Shown here one piece after another: positions 34,494 to 42,628 of a stretch of 64,000 nucleotides of DNA. The notes under the pieces were generated by a model that did no database searches, was not told the DNA's origin, and saw nothing but the letters and a program-made list of their open reading frames with translations. The stretch is from Planctomycetaceae bacterium. Lineage in GTDB: Bacteria > Planctomycetota > Planctomycetia > Pirellulales > Pirellulaceae. Location: positions 434,001-498,000 of the forward strand of contig JACKHN010000002.1 of assembly GCA_020638975.1 (NCBI GenBank). The letters run 5' to 3'. A program made the translations under genes and the position numbers. The number at the start of each line of letters is the position of its first letter. Positions within the stretch are counted from its first letter, which is position 1.

Positions 34494-35993
34494 ATGCGTG
34501 ATTTGAACTATCGTGGACAACATCTCCTAGACCGCCGGTCGTTCCTGAATGACATGCGGTTTGGCATGAGCGGTATTGCTCTGGCTCAACTCTTGCAGGC
34601 TGATCGTTTGCTTGGGGCCGATATCCGTGGCGATACAGCGAGAACGCCGCTGCGTCCTGCAATCGATCCGGCAAATCCAAACGCTCCGCGCGCGTCACAC
34701 TTTGCCGCCAAAGCCAAGAACGTCCTCGTGATCTTCTGCGCCGGTGCGTGCAGCCAAGTCGACACGTTCGACTATAAGCCCGAGTTGATCGCTCGTCACG
34801 GTCAACCGATGCCTGGAGGTGAGCAATTGCTGACGTTCCAGGGCCAGCAAGGCAACCTCACCAAGAGCCCCTGGGAATTCAAACCGCGCGGCGAGTCGGG
34901 CAAGATGGTATCGGAACTTGTTCCACATTTAGGGGAACTGGCTGATGACATGTGCTTCATTCACTCGCTGACGAGCAAGACGAACACACACGGTCCCGGC
35001 GAGAACTTTATGTCGACCGGCTTCACGCTGGATGGGTTTCCCAGCATCGGGGCGTGGGTAACCTATGCACTGGGCAGCGAGAACCAGGAATTGCCGGCGT
35101 TCGTCGCGATTCCCGATCCGCGAGGAACTCCGCAGTCGAGCGTCAACAATTGGGGACCGGGATTTTTACCTGCTGCATTTCAGGGGACCGATTTCAATGC
35201 CTCGAAACCGATTCGCAATCTGGCCCGTCCAACAAATGTCTCGGCGGACACAGATCTTGCGACGCGTGATTTCCTCCAACGCTTGAACGAACGGCATCTC
35301 AAACGCTTTCCTGGCGATACAGAACTCGCTGCGAGGATATCGAGTTACGAGTTGGCTGCGAAGATGCAACTGAGTGTTCCGGAAGTCAGCGACATCTCTA
35401 CCGAGCCAGCACATGTCTTGAAGATGTACGGGGCGGATGACACGGAAAACGACTTGAAAGCCGCGTTTGCTCGCAACTGCATCCTCGCTCGTCGCTTGCT
35501 CGAGAAGGGCGTTCGTTGCGTGCAGCTGTTCAATGGCTCGTATCAAACAGGCGGTGAAGGAACAAGCAACTGGGACGGCCACAAAGTCTTGCACGAACAA
35601 TATAGCAAGCACGGTCCTGTACTTGATCAGCCCGCTGCAGCGTTGCTTAAGGACTTAAAGCAGCGCGGCTTGTTAAGTGAAACACTCGTCGTCTGGTGTA
35701 CGGAGTTCGGTCGCATGCCGACTTTCCAAAAGGGAGCCAGTGGTCGAGATCACAATCCCTCCGGTTTCACAGGCTGGCTAGCCGGTGCCGGAGTGAAAGC
35801 TCCCTTCACCTACGGAGCCACGGACGAATTCAGCTACAAAGCCGTCGAAGACGTCAGCACAGTCTACGACTTCCACGCCACCATTCTTCACTTGCTCGGA
35901 CTCGATCATGAACGCCTGACTTTCTATCACAATGGCATCGAACGCCGCTTGACGGATGTGCATGGCAACGTCATCGCGGACGTATTGGCTTGA
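34494..35993 (+). CDS. DUF1501 domain protein
   Basis: A 499-residue exported protein. The N-terminus carries a twin-arginine-like signal (DRRSFLNDMRFGMSGIALAQLL), consistent with export of a folded protein. The body has the DUF1501 features: AGACSQVDTFDYKPELIARHG, DMCFIHSLTSKTNTHGPGENFM, LVVWCTEFGRMPT and GRDHNPSGFTGWLAG. The domain is related to the sulfatase/alkaline phosphatase fold. Its partner in planctomycete genomes is normally the DUF1549/DUF1553 protein, here directly upstream by 20 bases. The ATG at 34494 is preferred to the upstream in-frame start at 34428, which overlaps the previous gene. Confidence 0.92.
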   Translation: MRDLNYRGQHLLDRRSFLNDMRFGMSGIALAQLLQADRLLGADIRGDTARTPLRPAIDPANPNAPRASHFAAKAKNVLVIFCAGACSQVDTFDYKPELIARHGQPMPGGEQLLTFQGQQGNLTKSPWEFKPRGESGKMVSELVPHLGELADDMCFIHSLTSKTNTHGPGENFMSTGFTLDGFPSIGAWVTYALGSENQELPAFVAIPDPRGTPQSSVNNWGPGFLPAAFQGTDFNASKPIRNLARPTNVSADTDLATRDFLQRLNERHLKRFPGDTELAARISSYELAAKMQLSVPEVSDISTEPAHVLKMYGADDTENDLKAAFARNCILARRLLEKGVRCVQLFNGSYQTGGEGTSNWDGHKVLHEQYSKHGPVLDQPAAALLKDLKQRGLLSETLVVWCTEFGRMPTFQKGASGRDHNPSGFTGWLAGAGVKAPFTYGATDEFSYKAVEDVSTVYDFHATILHLLGLDHERLTFYHNGIERRLTDVHGNVIADVLA

Positions 35994-36174
35994 CTTTTTT
36001 CGCCAAGCCAACGTCTAACGACTCAGCCGATCGGTCCTCCGACGAAACTCGACTCGCATTCTCAGGGTATCATTTAACCTTAGAACGTTCTGTCCCGTCC
36101 TCGTTGACACCTGACCAGTTGCCGGGGCACCGGATACGATTCAAGTCCGATTCTGAGTTTCCTGCCTTCCCGAC

Positions 36175-37161
36175 GTGAAACCGATCACCATGCCAAACAA
36201 CGCGGCCATCGTAGTAACGGATCTAGCAAAGTCGTACCGCTCAGGCTTGCTGCGTCGGCGCTTTGAAGCTTTACGCGGCGTATCGCTGCAGGTCGAGCGC
36301 GGGGAGATCTTTGGCTTGCTCGGCCCCAACGGTGCCGGAAAAACGACGCTGATTAAAGTGCTGCTCGGAATTGTGCGGCGCAGCGGCGGGTCGGCATCCT
36401 TGCTGGGGAAGCCTGCCGGAGATCGTGCGGGGCGGATGAAGGTGGGCTACTTGCCGGAGAATTTGCGAATCGCTCCGCATCACACCGCACTGACCGCGAT
36501 GGAGTACTACGGACGACTGAGCGGTTTGCCTTGGTCTGAGATTAAGTCCGAGCGACTTCGACTTCTCGAAAGTGTCGGTCTCGCGGATCGCAGTCGAGAA
36601 TCGGTTAGAAAGTTTTCCAAGGGGATGCTCCAACGACTTGGGCTGGCCCAAGCTCTGCTGCACGATCCGGAGCTCTTGATCCTCGACGAACCTACCGACG
36701 GACTTGATCCAGTGGGACGCTCGCACGTTCGCAATGTGCTGACGCGATTGAAGGAACAAGGCAAGACGATCTTTCTGAACAGCCATATTCTTCAAGAGGT
36801 CGAATTGATCTGCGACCGCGTCGCGATTCTCGACCGAGGTCTCGTCAAAGTGGTCGGCGATGTTCAGGATCTGTCGGCCCACCAGTCGGAAGGCGTCGAA
36901 CTCGAACTTGTGGTTGCGGCGAGCGAGGCATCCGTCCGACAATCGCTTGGCTCGCGAGACATCGCGGCGTGCCAGCCTCATCGCGACGGAACGATTCGTG
37001 TCGTTCTGCAATTGCCCGATCAGACGGCGGTTGATCAGTGCATCGATGACTTGAGGGCCGGCGGCATCAGCATCGTTGGCCTTTCCCGACGACGTGTCAC
37101 GTTGGAAGACACATTCCTGAAACTGTTCGCGGACACTCCAGAGATTGTGCAGAGTAGCTAA
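36175..37161 (+). CDS. ABC transporter ATP-binding protein
   Basis: A 328-residue ATPase of an ABC-2 type exporter. Walker A is GPNGAGKTT, the Q-loop region is GYLPENL, the signature is the variant FSKGMLQRLGLAQAL (SKGM for LSGGQ), and Walker B is LLILDEPTDGLD. A C-terminal regulatory part (VELVVAASEASVRQSLG) follows. It is probably the partner of the permease 69 bases downstream. The start is GTG 36175 or ATG 36190, 15 bases apart in frame, and no ribosome-binding site decides between them. Confidence 0.93.
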   Translation: MKPITMPNNAAIVVTDLAKSYRSGLLRRRFEALRGVSLQVERGEIFGLLGPNGAGKTTLIKVLLGIVRRSGGSASLLGKPAGDRAGRMKVGYLPENLRIAPHHTALTAMEYYGRLSGLPWSEIKSERLRLLESVGLADRSRESVRKFSKGMLQRLGLAQALLHDPELLILDEPTDGLDPVGRSHVRNVLTRLKEQGKTIFLNSHILQEVELICDRVAILDRGLVKVVGDVQDLSAHQSEGVELELVVAASEASVRQSLGSRDIAACQPHRDGTIRVVLQLPDQTAVDQCIDDLRAGGISIVGLSRRRVTLEDTFLKLFADTPEIVQSS

Positions 37162-37230
37162 TGTTTCGCTACCGGTGCCACTGAGAACGATACTTCCCCG
37201 CTTATCCCCAACTCCTAACCCCGGCTCCCT

Positions 37231-39570
37231 GTGAACAAATATCTCGCCATTATTAAAGACTCCTTCCGCGAAGCCCTTGCATCCCGCGTGTTGTGGCTGC
37301 TGTTGGTGTTGATCACGCTATTGCTGCTCGTCCTCGCTCCACTCGGCTACCACGAGGTTGTCACTTGGCGACTTGGCGACAACGACGTGCGTGGCTGGGA
37401 ACAATTGATGCACAAAGTCCGCACCGATGGCAAGAAGGACGAGCCTTCACCATCACGACGGATCTTCACGTTGCTTGACGACAAGTTGCAGGAACGCCTT
37501 GTCAAAGTAAAACTCCCCGGAATCGATGAGGATGCTCGTGGGCCGTTCGAGTTCATGGGCGTTGCCAACGATTTTCGCAAGTCTCTGAACCAGGCTATCG
37601 AGCAGCCTGATTTCTACGACGAGACATCATTTACGAAAGTGCCGCTGTTATCGGACGAATTGCGTGAGTTGAAAGAAACGGGGCCCGAAACGCTGGACGC
37701 CTCTGAAGTAGGTCGCTTCAATCGCTTGCTGATGGAAGCTTCCTTCCCAGAACTCGTACGCGGCAGCCCGCCGACCTCGATCCAGCTGAAGTATGGATGG
37801 TGGGAGTTCTTCGACCCTATTCCACTTCGCCGTGCGACGTTGCAGGAGTGGCTGCAAACTGGAGCCTCCTTCGTAATGACGTGGTTCGTTGGCGCTATCG
37901 GAGTGCTTGTCGCGATCCTTGTTACATCACCGATTGTGCCGCAGATGTTCGATCCGGGTTCGCTACACTTGCTGCTCAGTAAACCAATTTCGCGTTGGCT
38001 GTTGTTCCTGGCAAAGTTCTGCGGCGGGTGTGCGTTTATCTGCATCTGTGCAAGCTATCTCGTAACGGGATTGTGGTTGATTCTCGGTGTCCGCTTCGGC
38101 GTTTGGGATCCGAAGCTACTGCTAGGCATTCCGATCTATCTATTCGTGTTTGCGATTTACTACTCGGTGTCAGCGCTCTTTGGCGTTGTGTACAGAAGCC
38201 CGATCGTGTGCATCGTGCTGACGATCTTGTTCTGGGGTGTTTGCTTCCTCGTGGGCTTCGCGAAGATAACTTTCGAGAACACGATTTGGAGCAGTTCGCA
38301 GATCACGCGTGTGTTCGATGCGGACGATTCGCTCATTGCCGTAAACGAACTCGGCGTCGCTCATGTTTGGAACGAGGCGAACCGCGAGTGGCGAGAGATC
38401 TTCACGACGCAGCAGCAAAAGCAATCGCGCGGCATTCTGATCGCGGCTCCTGAGTTGCGAAACATGATGCAACCGCTCGGTCCCATTTATGACCAAAAGC
38501 ACGAGCGGTTGATCTCGGCGCCCGTTGCGTCGCCACGCCCCGGCATGCGAGATCGCGCGTTAACGGTCGGCTCACGAAGCGACGACTGGGAACCTCGCAG
38601 TGAAAACTCGATGCCGACTGGATCGCAGGCCTTGTTTCGCGAGTCCGATGGCGAAATCTTGTTAGTCTCAAGCGTAGGTTTGTTTCGTTTGACAGGCGAT
38701 CCCTTGGAGAAGAAGCGACCGGTCAAATTGTTCGGAATTCAGTTACCGCTACAAACGGCTGGACCGTTCGAAAACATTAGCCCGCCCGATACCAACGCGA
38801 CCGTGTTGACTCCACCGTCGACTGCGGCATTAAACCGGTCGAATGGCACCCTGGCACTCTATACGCGAGGGCATCTGACATTGCTTGCTCGCGACGATCA
38901 AGGCAACTACGAGGTGTCTGCCGAAACTCGACTCGATGGCGAGGAGCGTCAACCGGTGGTCATGGCGATCGGTGGATCGACGATTCTGTTAGGCCGACAG
39001 GATGGCCGAGTGCAAGCTCTCGATGCAGCCACCTTCGAGGAGCAAATGTCGATCAACCCGGAAGGACCAAACCAAGTCCGCTTTATCAATTCCTCGCCAG
39101 ACGGACGATGGTTCGCAGTTTTGCTGCACAACGGCAACTTGTGGATGTACGACGCCGAAGCGAAGTCGCTCGCACTCGCTCCGATTGCGGGACAAGGCGG
39201 CATCTCGTGCGCAACGTTTTCTGAATCCGGACAGTTGTATATCGCGGATCAAGCCGTCCGCGTGACCGCTTACGAGTTGCCCGACTTCACGCGTCAGCAT
39301 CGATATTCGCCGTCGCTGGGTATCTGGATGCGAGCCTACCGTTACGGATTGTTACCACTGTATACGATCTTCCCCAAACCGGGAGAACTTGGCACGACCT
39401 TCGAGTATTTCATGTCCGGCAAGGAAACGCAGGCCACAGGTTCGTCGGAAGAGAATCTTTCGGCATCCCAACGCGATCTCGATCCTTGGGCGCCGCTCTG
39501 GAGCAGCGCGTTGTTCATGTTCGTCGTACTGGGGATTGCCTGCGTGTATATTGAGTGGCAGGAATTCTGA
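37231..39570 (+). CDS. ABC-2 type permease with an internal propeller-like region
   Basis: A 779-residue permease. One helix lies near residues 20-38, followed by an outer segment, then a block of five or six helices (about 213-350; FVMTWFVGAIGVLVAILVTS, then LLILFWGVCFLVG-like text) and a last helix near 757-775. Between 370 and 740 is a long soluble region with beta-propeller-like repeats (GHLTLLARDDQGNYEVSAET, QDGRVQALDAATFEEQ, HNGNLWMYDAEAKSLALAPI), unusual for an ABC permease. It may sense or bind cargo, or be a regulatory domain. The gene starts with GTG 37231 and follows the ATPase gene. Confidence 0.85.
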   Translation: MNKYLAIIKDSFREALASRVLWLLLVLITLLLLVLAPLGYHEVVTWRLGDNDVRGWEQLMHKVRTDGKKDEPSPSRRIFTLLDDKLQERLVKVKLPGIDEDARGPFEFMGVANDFRKSLNQAIEQPDFYDETSFTKVPLLSDELRELKETGPETLDASEVGRFNRLLMEASFPELVRGSPPTSIQLKYGWWEFFDPIPLRRATLQEWLQTGASFVMTWFVGAIGVLVAILVTSPIVPQMFDPGSLHLLLSKPISRWLLFLAKFCGGCAFICICASYLVTGLWLILGVRFGVWDPKLLLGIPIYLFVFAIYYSVSALFGVVYRSPIVCIVLTILFWGVCFLVGFAKITFENTIWSSSQITRVFDADDSLIAVNELGVAHVWNEANREWREIFTTQQQKQSRGILIAAPELRNMMQPLGPIYDQKHERLISAPVASPRPGMRDRALTVGSRSDDWEPRSENSMPTGSQALFRESDGEILLVSSVGLFRLTGDPLEKKRPVKLFGIQLPLQTAGPFENISPPDTNATVLTPPSTAALNRSNGTLALYTRGHLTLLARDDQGNYEVSAETRLDGEERQPVVMAIGGSTILLGRQDGRVQALDAATFEEQMSINPEGPNQVRFINSSPDGRWFAVLLHNGNLWMYDAEAKSLALAPIAGQGGISCATFSESGQLYIADQAVRVTAYELPDFTRQHRYSPSLGIWMRAYRYGLLPLYTIFPKPGELGTTFEYFMSGKETQATGSSEENLSASQRDLDPWAPLWSSALFMFVVLGIACVYIEWQEF

Positions 39571-39597
39571 GATTGATGGTTGATGAGGAGTGACTAA

Positions 39598-40566
39598 ATG
39601 GAACCGAGACGTTCGTTGTTTGCCGTCGTTATGCTTTGCGCAACCGTGGTCTCGATTTGCGACGGAGGCGAGCGACTGAAAATATCGGTCACAAGTTCCG
39701 CCGACCAGACAAAACAGCCCAGCTACGTGCTACTGCCGGACAACTTCGATCCAGATGGAAAGCCCATACCGCTGCTCGTCTCGCTTCACAGTTGGAGCGG
39801 CGATCTGGAGCAACGTAATGAGCCACTCGAGCGACTCGCGAACGAACGGGGCTGGATTTGCCTCTTTCCGAATTTCCGTGGACGCAACGATCACCCCGAG
39901 GCCTGTGGCAGCGAGCTAGCTCAGCAAGACATCCTCGACGCGGTCGCATGGGCAAAGCAGAACTATCCGATTGATCCTCGTCGCGTTTACTTGTCCGGCA
40001 ATTCAGGCGGCGGACACATGACGATGATGATGGTCGGTCGTCATCCACACGTCTGGGCCGCGGCAAGTGCTTGGGTTGGGATCAGTGATTTAGCCGCGTG
40101 GTATCACAAACACTCGGCGGAAGACGATGGCTATGGACAGATGATGCGAAAGGTATGTGGCGGCAAGCCGGGCGACAGCGCCGCAGTCGACCAACAGTAT
40201 CGCGCGCGATCGCCGTTGACGTATCTGCATCAAGCAGTCGGCGTGCCGCTTGATATTTCGGCGGGAGTCCACGACGGTTACACGGGCTCGGTTCCCGTTC
40301 GGCATTCCCTAGAGGCATTCAACACGATTGCGAAGGCCGACGGATCGCCTGTGATCACGGAAGACGAGATTCAGCAGATAAGTCGACCCGACGGCAGACT
40401 GGATGCACCGCGTCCCAGCGACCGGACGGAAGACGCATCGTTCGGACGAGCGATTCACCTGCGGCGCCATGCGAAGCATGCACGCGTCACAATCTTTGAA
40501 GGCGGCCACGAAGGAATCGCAACTGCGTCCGTGGCCTGGCTCGAGAAACATGCCAAACAAGAGTGA
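39598..40566 (+). CDS. Secreted alpha/beta hydrolase (esterase/prolyl oligopeptidase-like)
   Basis: A 322-residue hydrolase with a short signal peptide (about 1-22). The nucleophile is Ser136 in YLSGNSGGGHMTMMM; the oxyanion area is LLVSLHSWSGDLEQRN; the late GGHEGIAT provides the catalytic His. The general pattern is of an esterase or S9-type peptidase; the likely substrate is an ester on a sugar, but this is inference. GAGGAG lies 7 bases before the ATG, a strong ribosome-binding site. It is 27 bases downstream of the ABC permease gene. Confidence 0.85.
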   Translation: MEPRRSLFAVVMLCATVVSICDGGERLKISVTSSADQTKQPSYVLLPDNFDPDGKPIPLLVSLHSWSGDLEQRNEPLERLANERGWICLFPNFRGRNDHPEACGSELAQQDILDAVAWAKQNYPIDPRRVYLSGNSGGGHMTMMMVGRHPHVWAAASAWVGISDLAAWYHKHSAEDDGYGQMMRKVCGGKPGDSAAVDQQYRARSPLTYLHQAVGVPLDISAGVHDGYTGSVPVRHSLEAFNTIAKADGSPVITEDEIQQISRPDGRLDAPRPSDRTEDASFGRAIHLRRHAKHARVTIFEGGHEGIATASVAWLEKHAKQE

Positions 40567-40834
40567 CTACAAAACGTTCAATCCGTACGCGTCGCCGCGA
40601 AGTGCGAGTGAACGAGTTGACCGCGTCGCAAATGCCCTTTGGGTGGGGCCGCTTCTCACCTTTAGCGTCGTGGCGATTTGTGCCACAACACTTCTGAGCG
40701 CCGTCACCGTCGTCGAGGAAGATCAATGGCTTATGAACGCCATGGTCGCCGTAGGGGCGCTCGTCGGCGCGATTAGCCTTGGCACTTCCTTCTGGCTGTA
40801 TCGGCGAGCGAAATGCTCTGGCGTCGAGGACTAA
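40550..40834 (+). CDS. Small two-helix membrane protein
   Basis: A 94-residue protein with a polar N-terminus (FNPYASPRSASERVDRV) and two hydrophobic helices (about 33-53 and 63-83). No family recognised, but short planctomycete proteins starting NPYASP are common. The ATG at 40550 overlaps the end of the esterase gene by 17 bases, so translation is probably coupled. The stop codon TAA (40832-40834) overlaps the stop codon of the convergent gene (40831-40833). Confidence 0.65.
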   Translation: MPNKSDYKTFNPYASPRSASERVDRVANALWVGPLLTFSVVAICATTLLSAVTVVEEDQWLMNAMVAVGALVGAISLGTSFWLYRRAKCSGVED

Positions 40835-41607
40835 CTCGAGAAGAGATCTTCGAGTGCTTTCTCGACGTCATCGGTCTTGGGAGCTTCCTTTTTGACAGGA
40901 GCCTTCTTCTCCGCTCCCTCTTCCATTCCCAACTTTTGGGTTGACGATATGGAAAGCCGGTTGCTAAAGACGCGATCACGTTGCCCGAGATAGTACCAAC
41001 CCGTGACTTGCACGGTATCGCCCTCGCGGGCCAGCGAGTAATCCGAAACATCGACCGAGATGCTTGCCTTCTCATCAAGCTGGCTTTGTACTGGCGTGCT
41101 GCCGGCAGCAACGAGAATGTTGCCGTCTTTGTAACCGCGCAGGGTGCCAGCGACCGTGAACGACATCGTTTCTGGAGCGGCCTTTTTCTTGGTCGGCTCT
41201 TCGCTCGAAAACAATCCCGTGGCGCCTCCAGCCAGGTTCGAGTCAGGTATCAGCCCGATTTGCGTCTCAGCTCGTAGCGAGATCACTTCCAACTGTCGTA
41301 CCGTAGCTACGGGTCGGCCTTTTGCGTCAAACGTATTCCTAAACTTGACGAGCATTCCAGGACGTAACCAGCTTGGATTCGCCGAGGCGATGAACGACAC
41401 GTCCTGCGGACGATCAGGGACTTTAACGAGCATTTGCTCACCCTGTTCGGTAACGACGGCGAGCACTCCGGGCCGAACGCCTTTCACCACGCCTTTCGTC
41501 ATTATGTTTTCACGTGGCAGTCCTTCTTGGCTCCAACCGCTGCCGGTCGCCAAGATGCTAGCTGCGAAGACTGTTAACAACGCAATGATTCCGCCAGTAT
41601 GTCGCAT
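40831..41607 (-). CDS. Secreted planctomycete protein with beta domains
   Basis: A 258-residue exported protein with a signal peptide (about 1-24, ALLTVFAASILATGSGWS). The start is ATG 41607, preceded by AAGGA at the right distance; the frame extends 28 codons further but without support. Two beta segments are visible (VRPGVLAVVTEQGEQMLVKV and FTVAGTLRGYKDGNILVAAG), perhaps OB-like. A Lys-rich, acidic C-terminus (KKAPVKKEAPKTDDVEKALEDLF) ends the protein. Function unknown. Confidence 0.75.
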   Translation of the reverse strand: MRHTGGIIALLTVFAASILATGSGWSQEGLPRENIMTKGVVKGVRPGVLAVVTEQGEQMLVKVPDRPQDVSFIASANPSWLRPGMLVKFRNTFDAKGRPVATVRQLEVISLRAETQIGLIPDSNLAGGATGLFSSEEPTKKKAAPETMSFTVAGTLRGYKDGNILVAAGSTPVQSQLDEKASISVDVSDYSLAREGDTVQVTGWYYLGQRDRVFSNRLSISSTQKLGMEEGAEKKAPVKKEAPKTDDVEKALEDLFSS

Positions 41608-41786
41608 GTGATTTTCCTTCTTCGTATTTCCTCCCGGCCAATTCCAGGATAGCGTCCCTGAACGGACGAGGCCAGCGGAAACGTACCGCAACGCTGCAAA
41701 CGGCCCGTTGTCAGGCTAGTAGCGCCCCGTCACAATGCGTTCGGTAACCCTTGACGATGGTCCAACGCACAATTTTTGGGACTTCG

Positions 41787-42584
41787 ATGCCAGCCACACC
41801 GCGAACTACCGTGAAAGACCTATCGGCCATGAAAGCTCGTGGTCATAAGATCACTATGCTCACGGCCTACGATTTCCCAACGGCTCGCTTGCTCGACGAG
41901 GCTGGAGTGGAGACGATCCTGGTCGGCGATAGCATGTCGATGGTCGTGCAAGGCCACGAAAACACGCTGCCCGTGACGCTTGACCAGATCATCTATCATG
42001 CCGAGATTGTGGGGCGGGCAGTCGAACGGGCATTGATCGTTGTCGATATGCCGTTCCCGACATATCACCTTGGCATTCACAAGACGATCGAAAACGCCGC
42101 TCGGATTATCAAAGAAACACGATGTCAGGCGGTCAAGCTCGAGTGTGGTGCCGCACAAGCCGAGATCATCACGGCCCTCGTATCGGCCGGGATTCCGGTG
42201 ATGGCTCATGTAGGGCTCAGCCCGCAAGCCGTGCATCAACTTGGCGGCTATAAAGTCCAACGCGATGAAGAGCGGCTTTTGAACGATGCCGAGACTGCCG
42301 AAGCAGCCGGCGCGTTCTCCGTCTTGTTGGAGTGCGTTTCGTCCAACATCGCGAAAAAGATTACGGAGAAGCTACGAGTGCCAACGATCGGCATTGGAGC
42401 TGGTGCCGTGTGCGATGGCCAAGTCCTCGTCGTGAATGACATGCTTGGCTTAACGAACGGCTACGTACCACGCTTCGCACGCAAGTACGCCGACTTGCAG
42501 GGCGTCATTACCGACGCGGTTACGCGATTCCGCGACGACGTCCGTAACGGAGATTTTCCCGGCGACGCAGAGAGTTACAAGTAG
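41787..42584 (+). CDS. panB: 3-methyl-2-oxobutanoate hydroxymethyltransferase (ketopantoate hydroxymethyltransferase)
   Basis: A 265-residue enzyme of pantothenate (and so CoA) synthesis: it adds a hydroxymethyl group from 5,10-methylenetetrahydrofolate to 3-methyl-2-oxobutanoate. The motifs are ITMLTAYDFPTARLLDEAG, VGDSMSMVVQGHENTLPVT (metal-binding Asp in VGDS), DMPFPTYH, VKLECG, VMAHVGLSPQ and TIGIGAG. The length is typical. I choose ATG 41787; ATG 41757 or TTG 41751 in the same frame would add 10-12 residues and none of the three has a strong ribosome-binding site. No other pan gene is adjacent; the next gene is unrelated. Confidence 0.95.
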   Translation: MPATPRTTVKDLSAMKARGHKITMLTAYDFPTARLLDEAGVETILVGDSMSMVVQGHENTLPVTLDQIIYHAEIVGRAVERALIVVDMPFPTYHLGIHKTIENAARIIKETRCQAVKLECGAAQAEIITALVSAGIPVMAHVGLSPQAVHQLGGYKVQRDEERLLNDAETAEAAGAFSVLLECVSSNIAKKITEKLRVPTIGIGAGAVCDGQVLVVNDMLGLTNGYVPRFARKYADLQGVITDAVTRFRDDVRNGDFPGDAESYK

Positions 42585-42628
42585 TCGCACGGCCGTGCCG
42601 AATCACGAGTCGAGGAACACGATCGACC

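Noticed and set aside
36104..36138. TTGACA at 36104-36109 as a promoter for the ABC genes
   Set aside because: No -10 at 16-18 bases; the nearest GATACG is 23 bases away.
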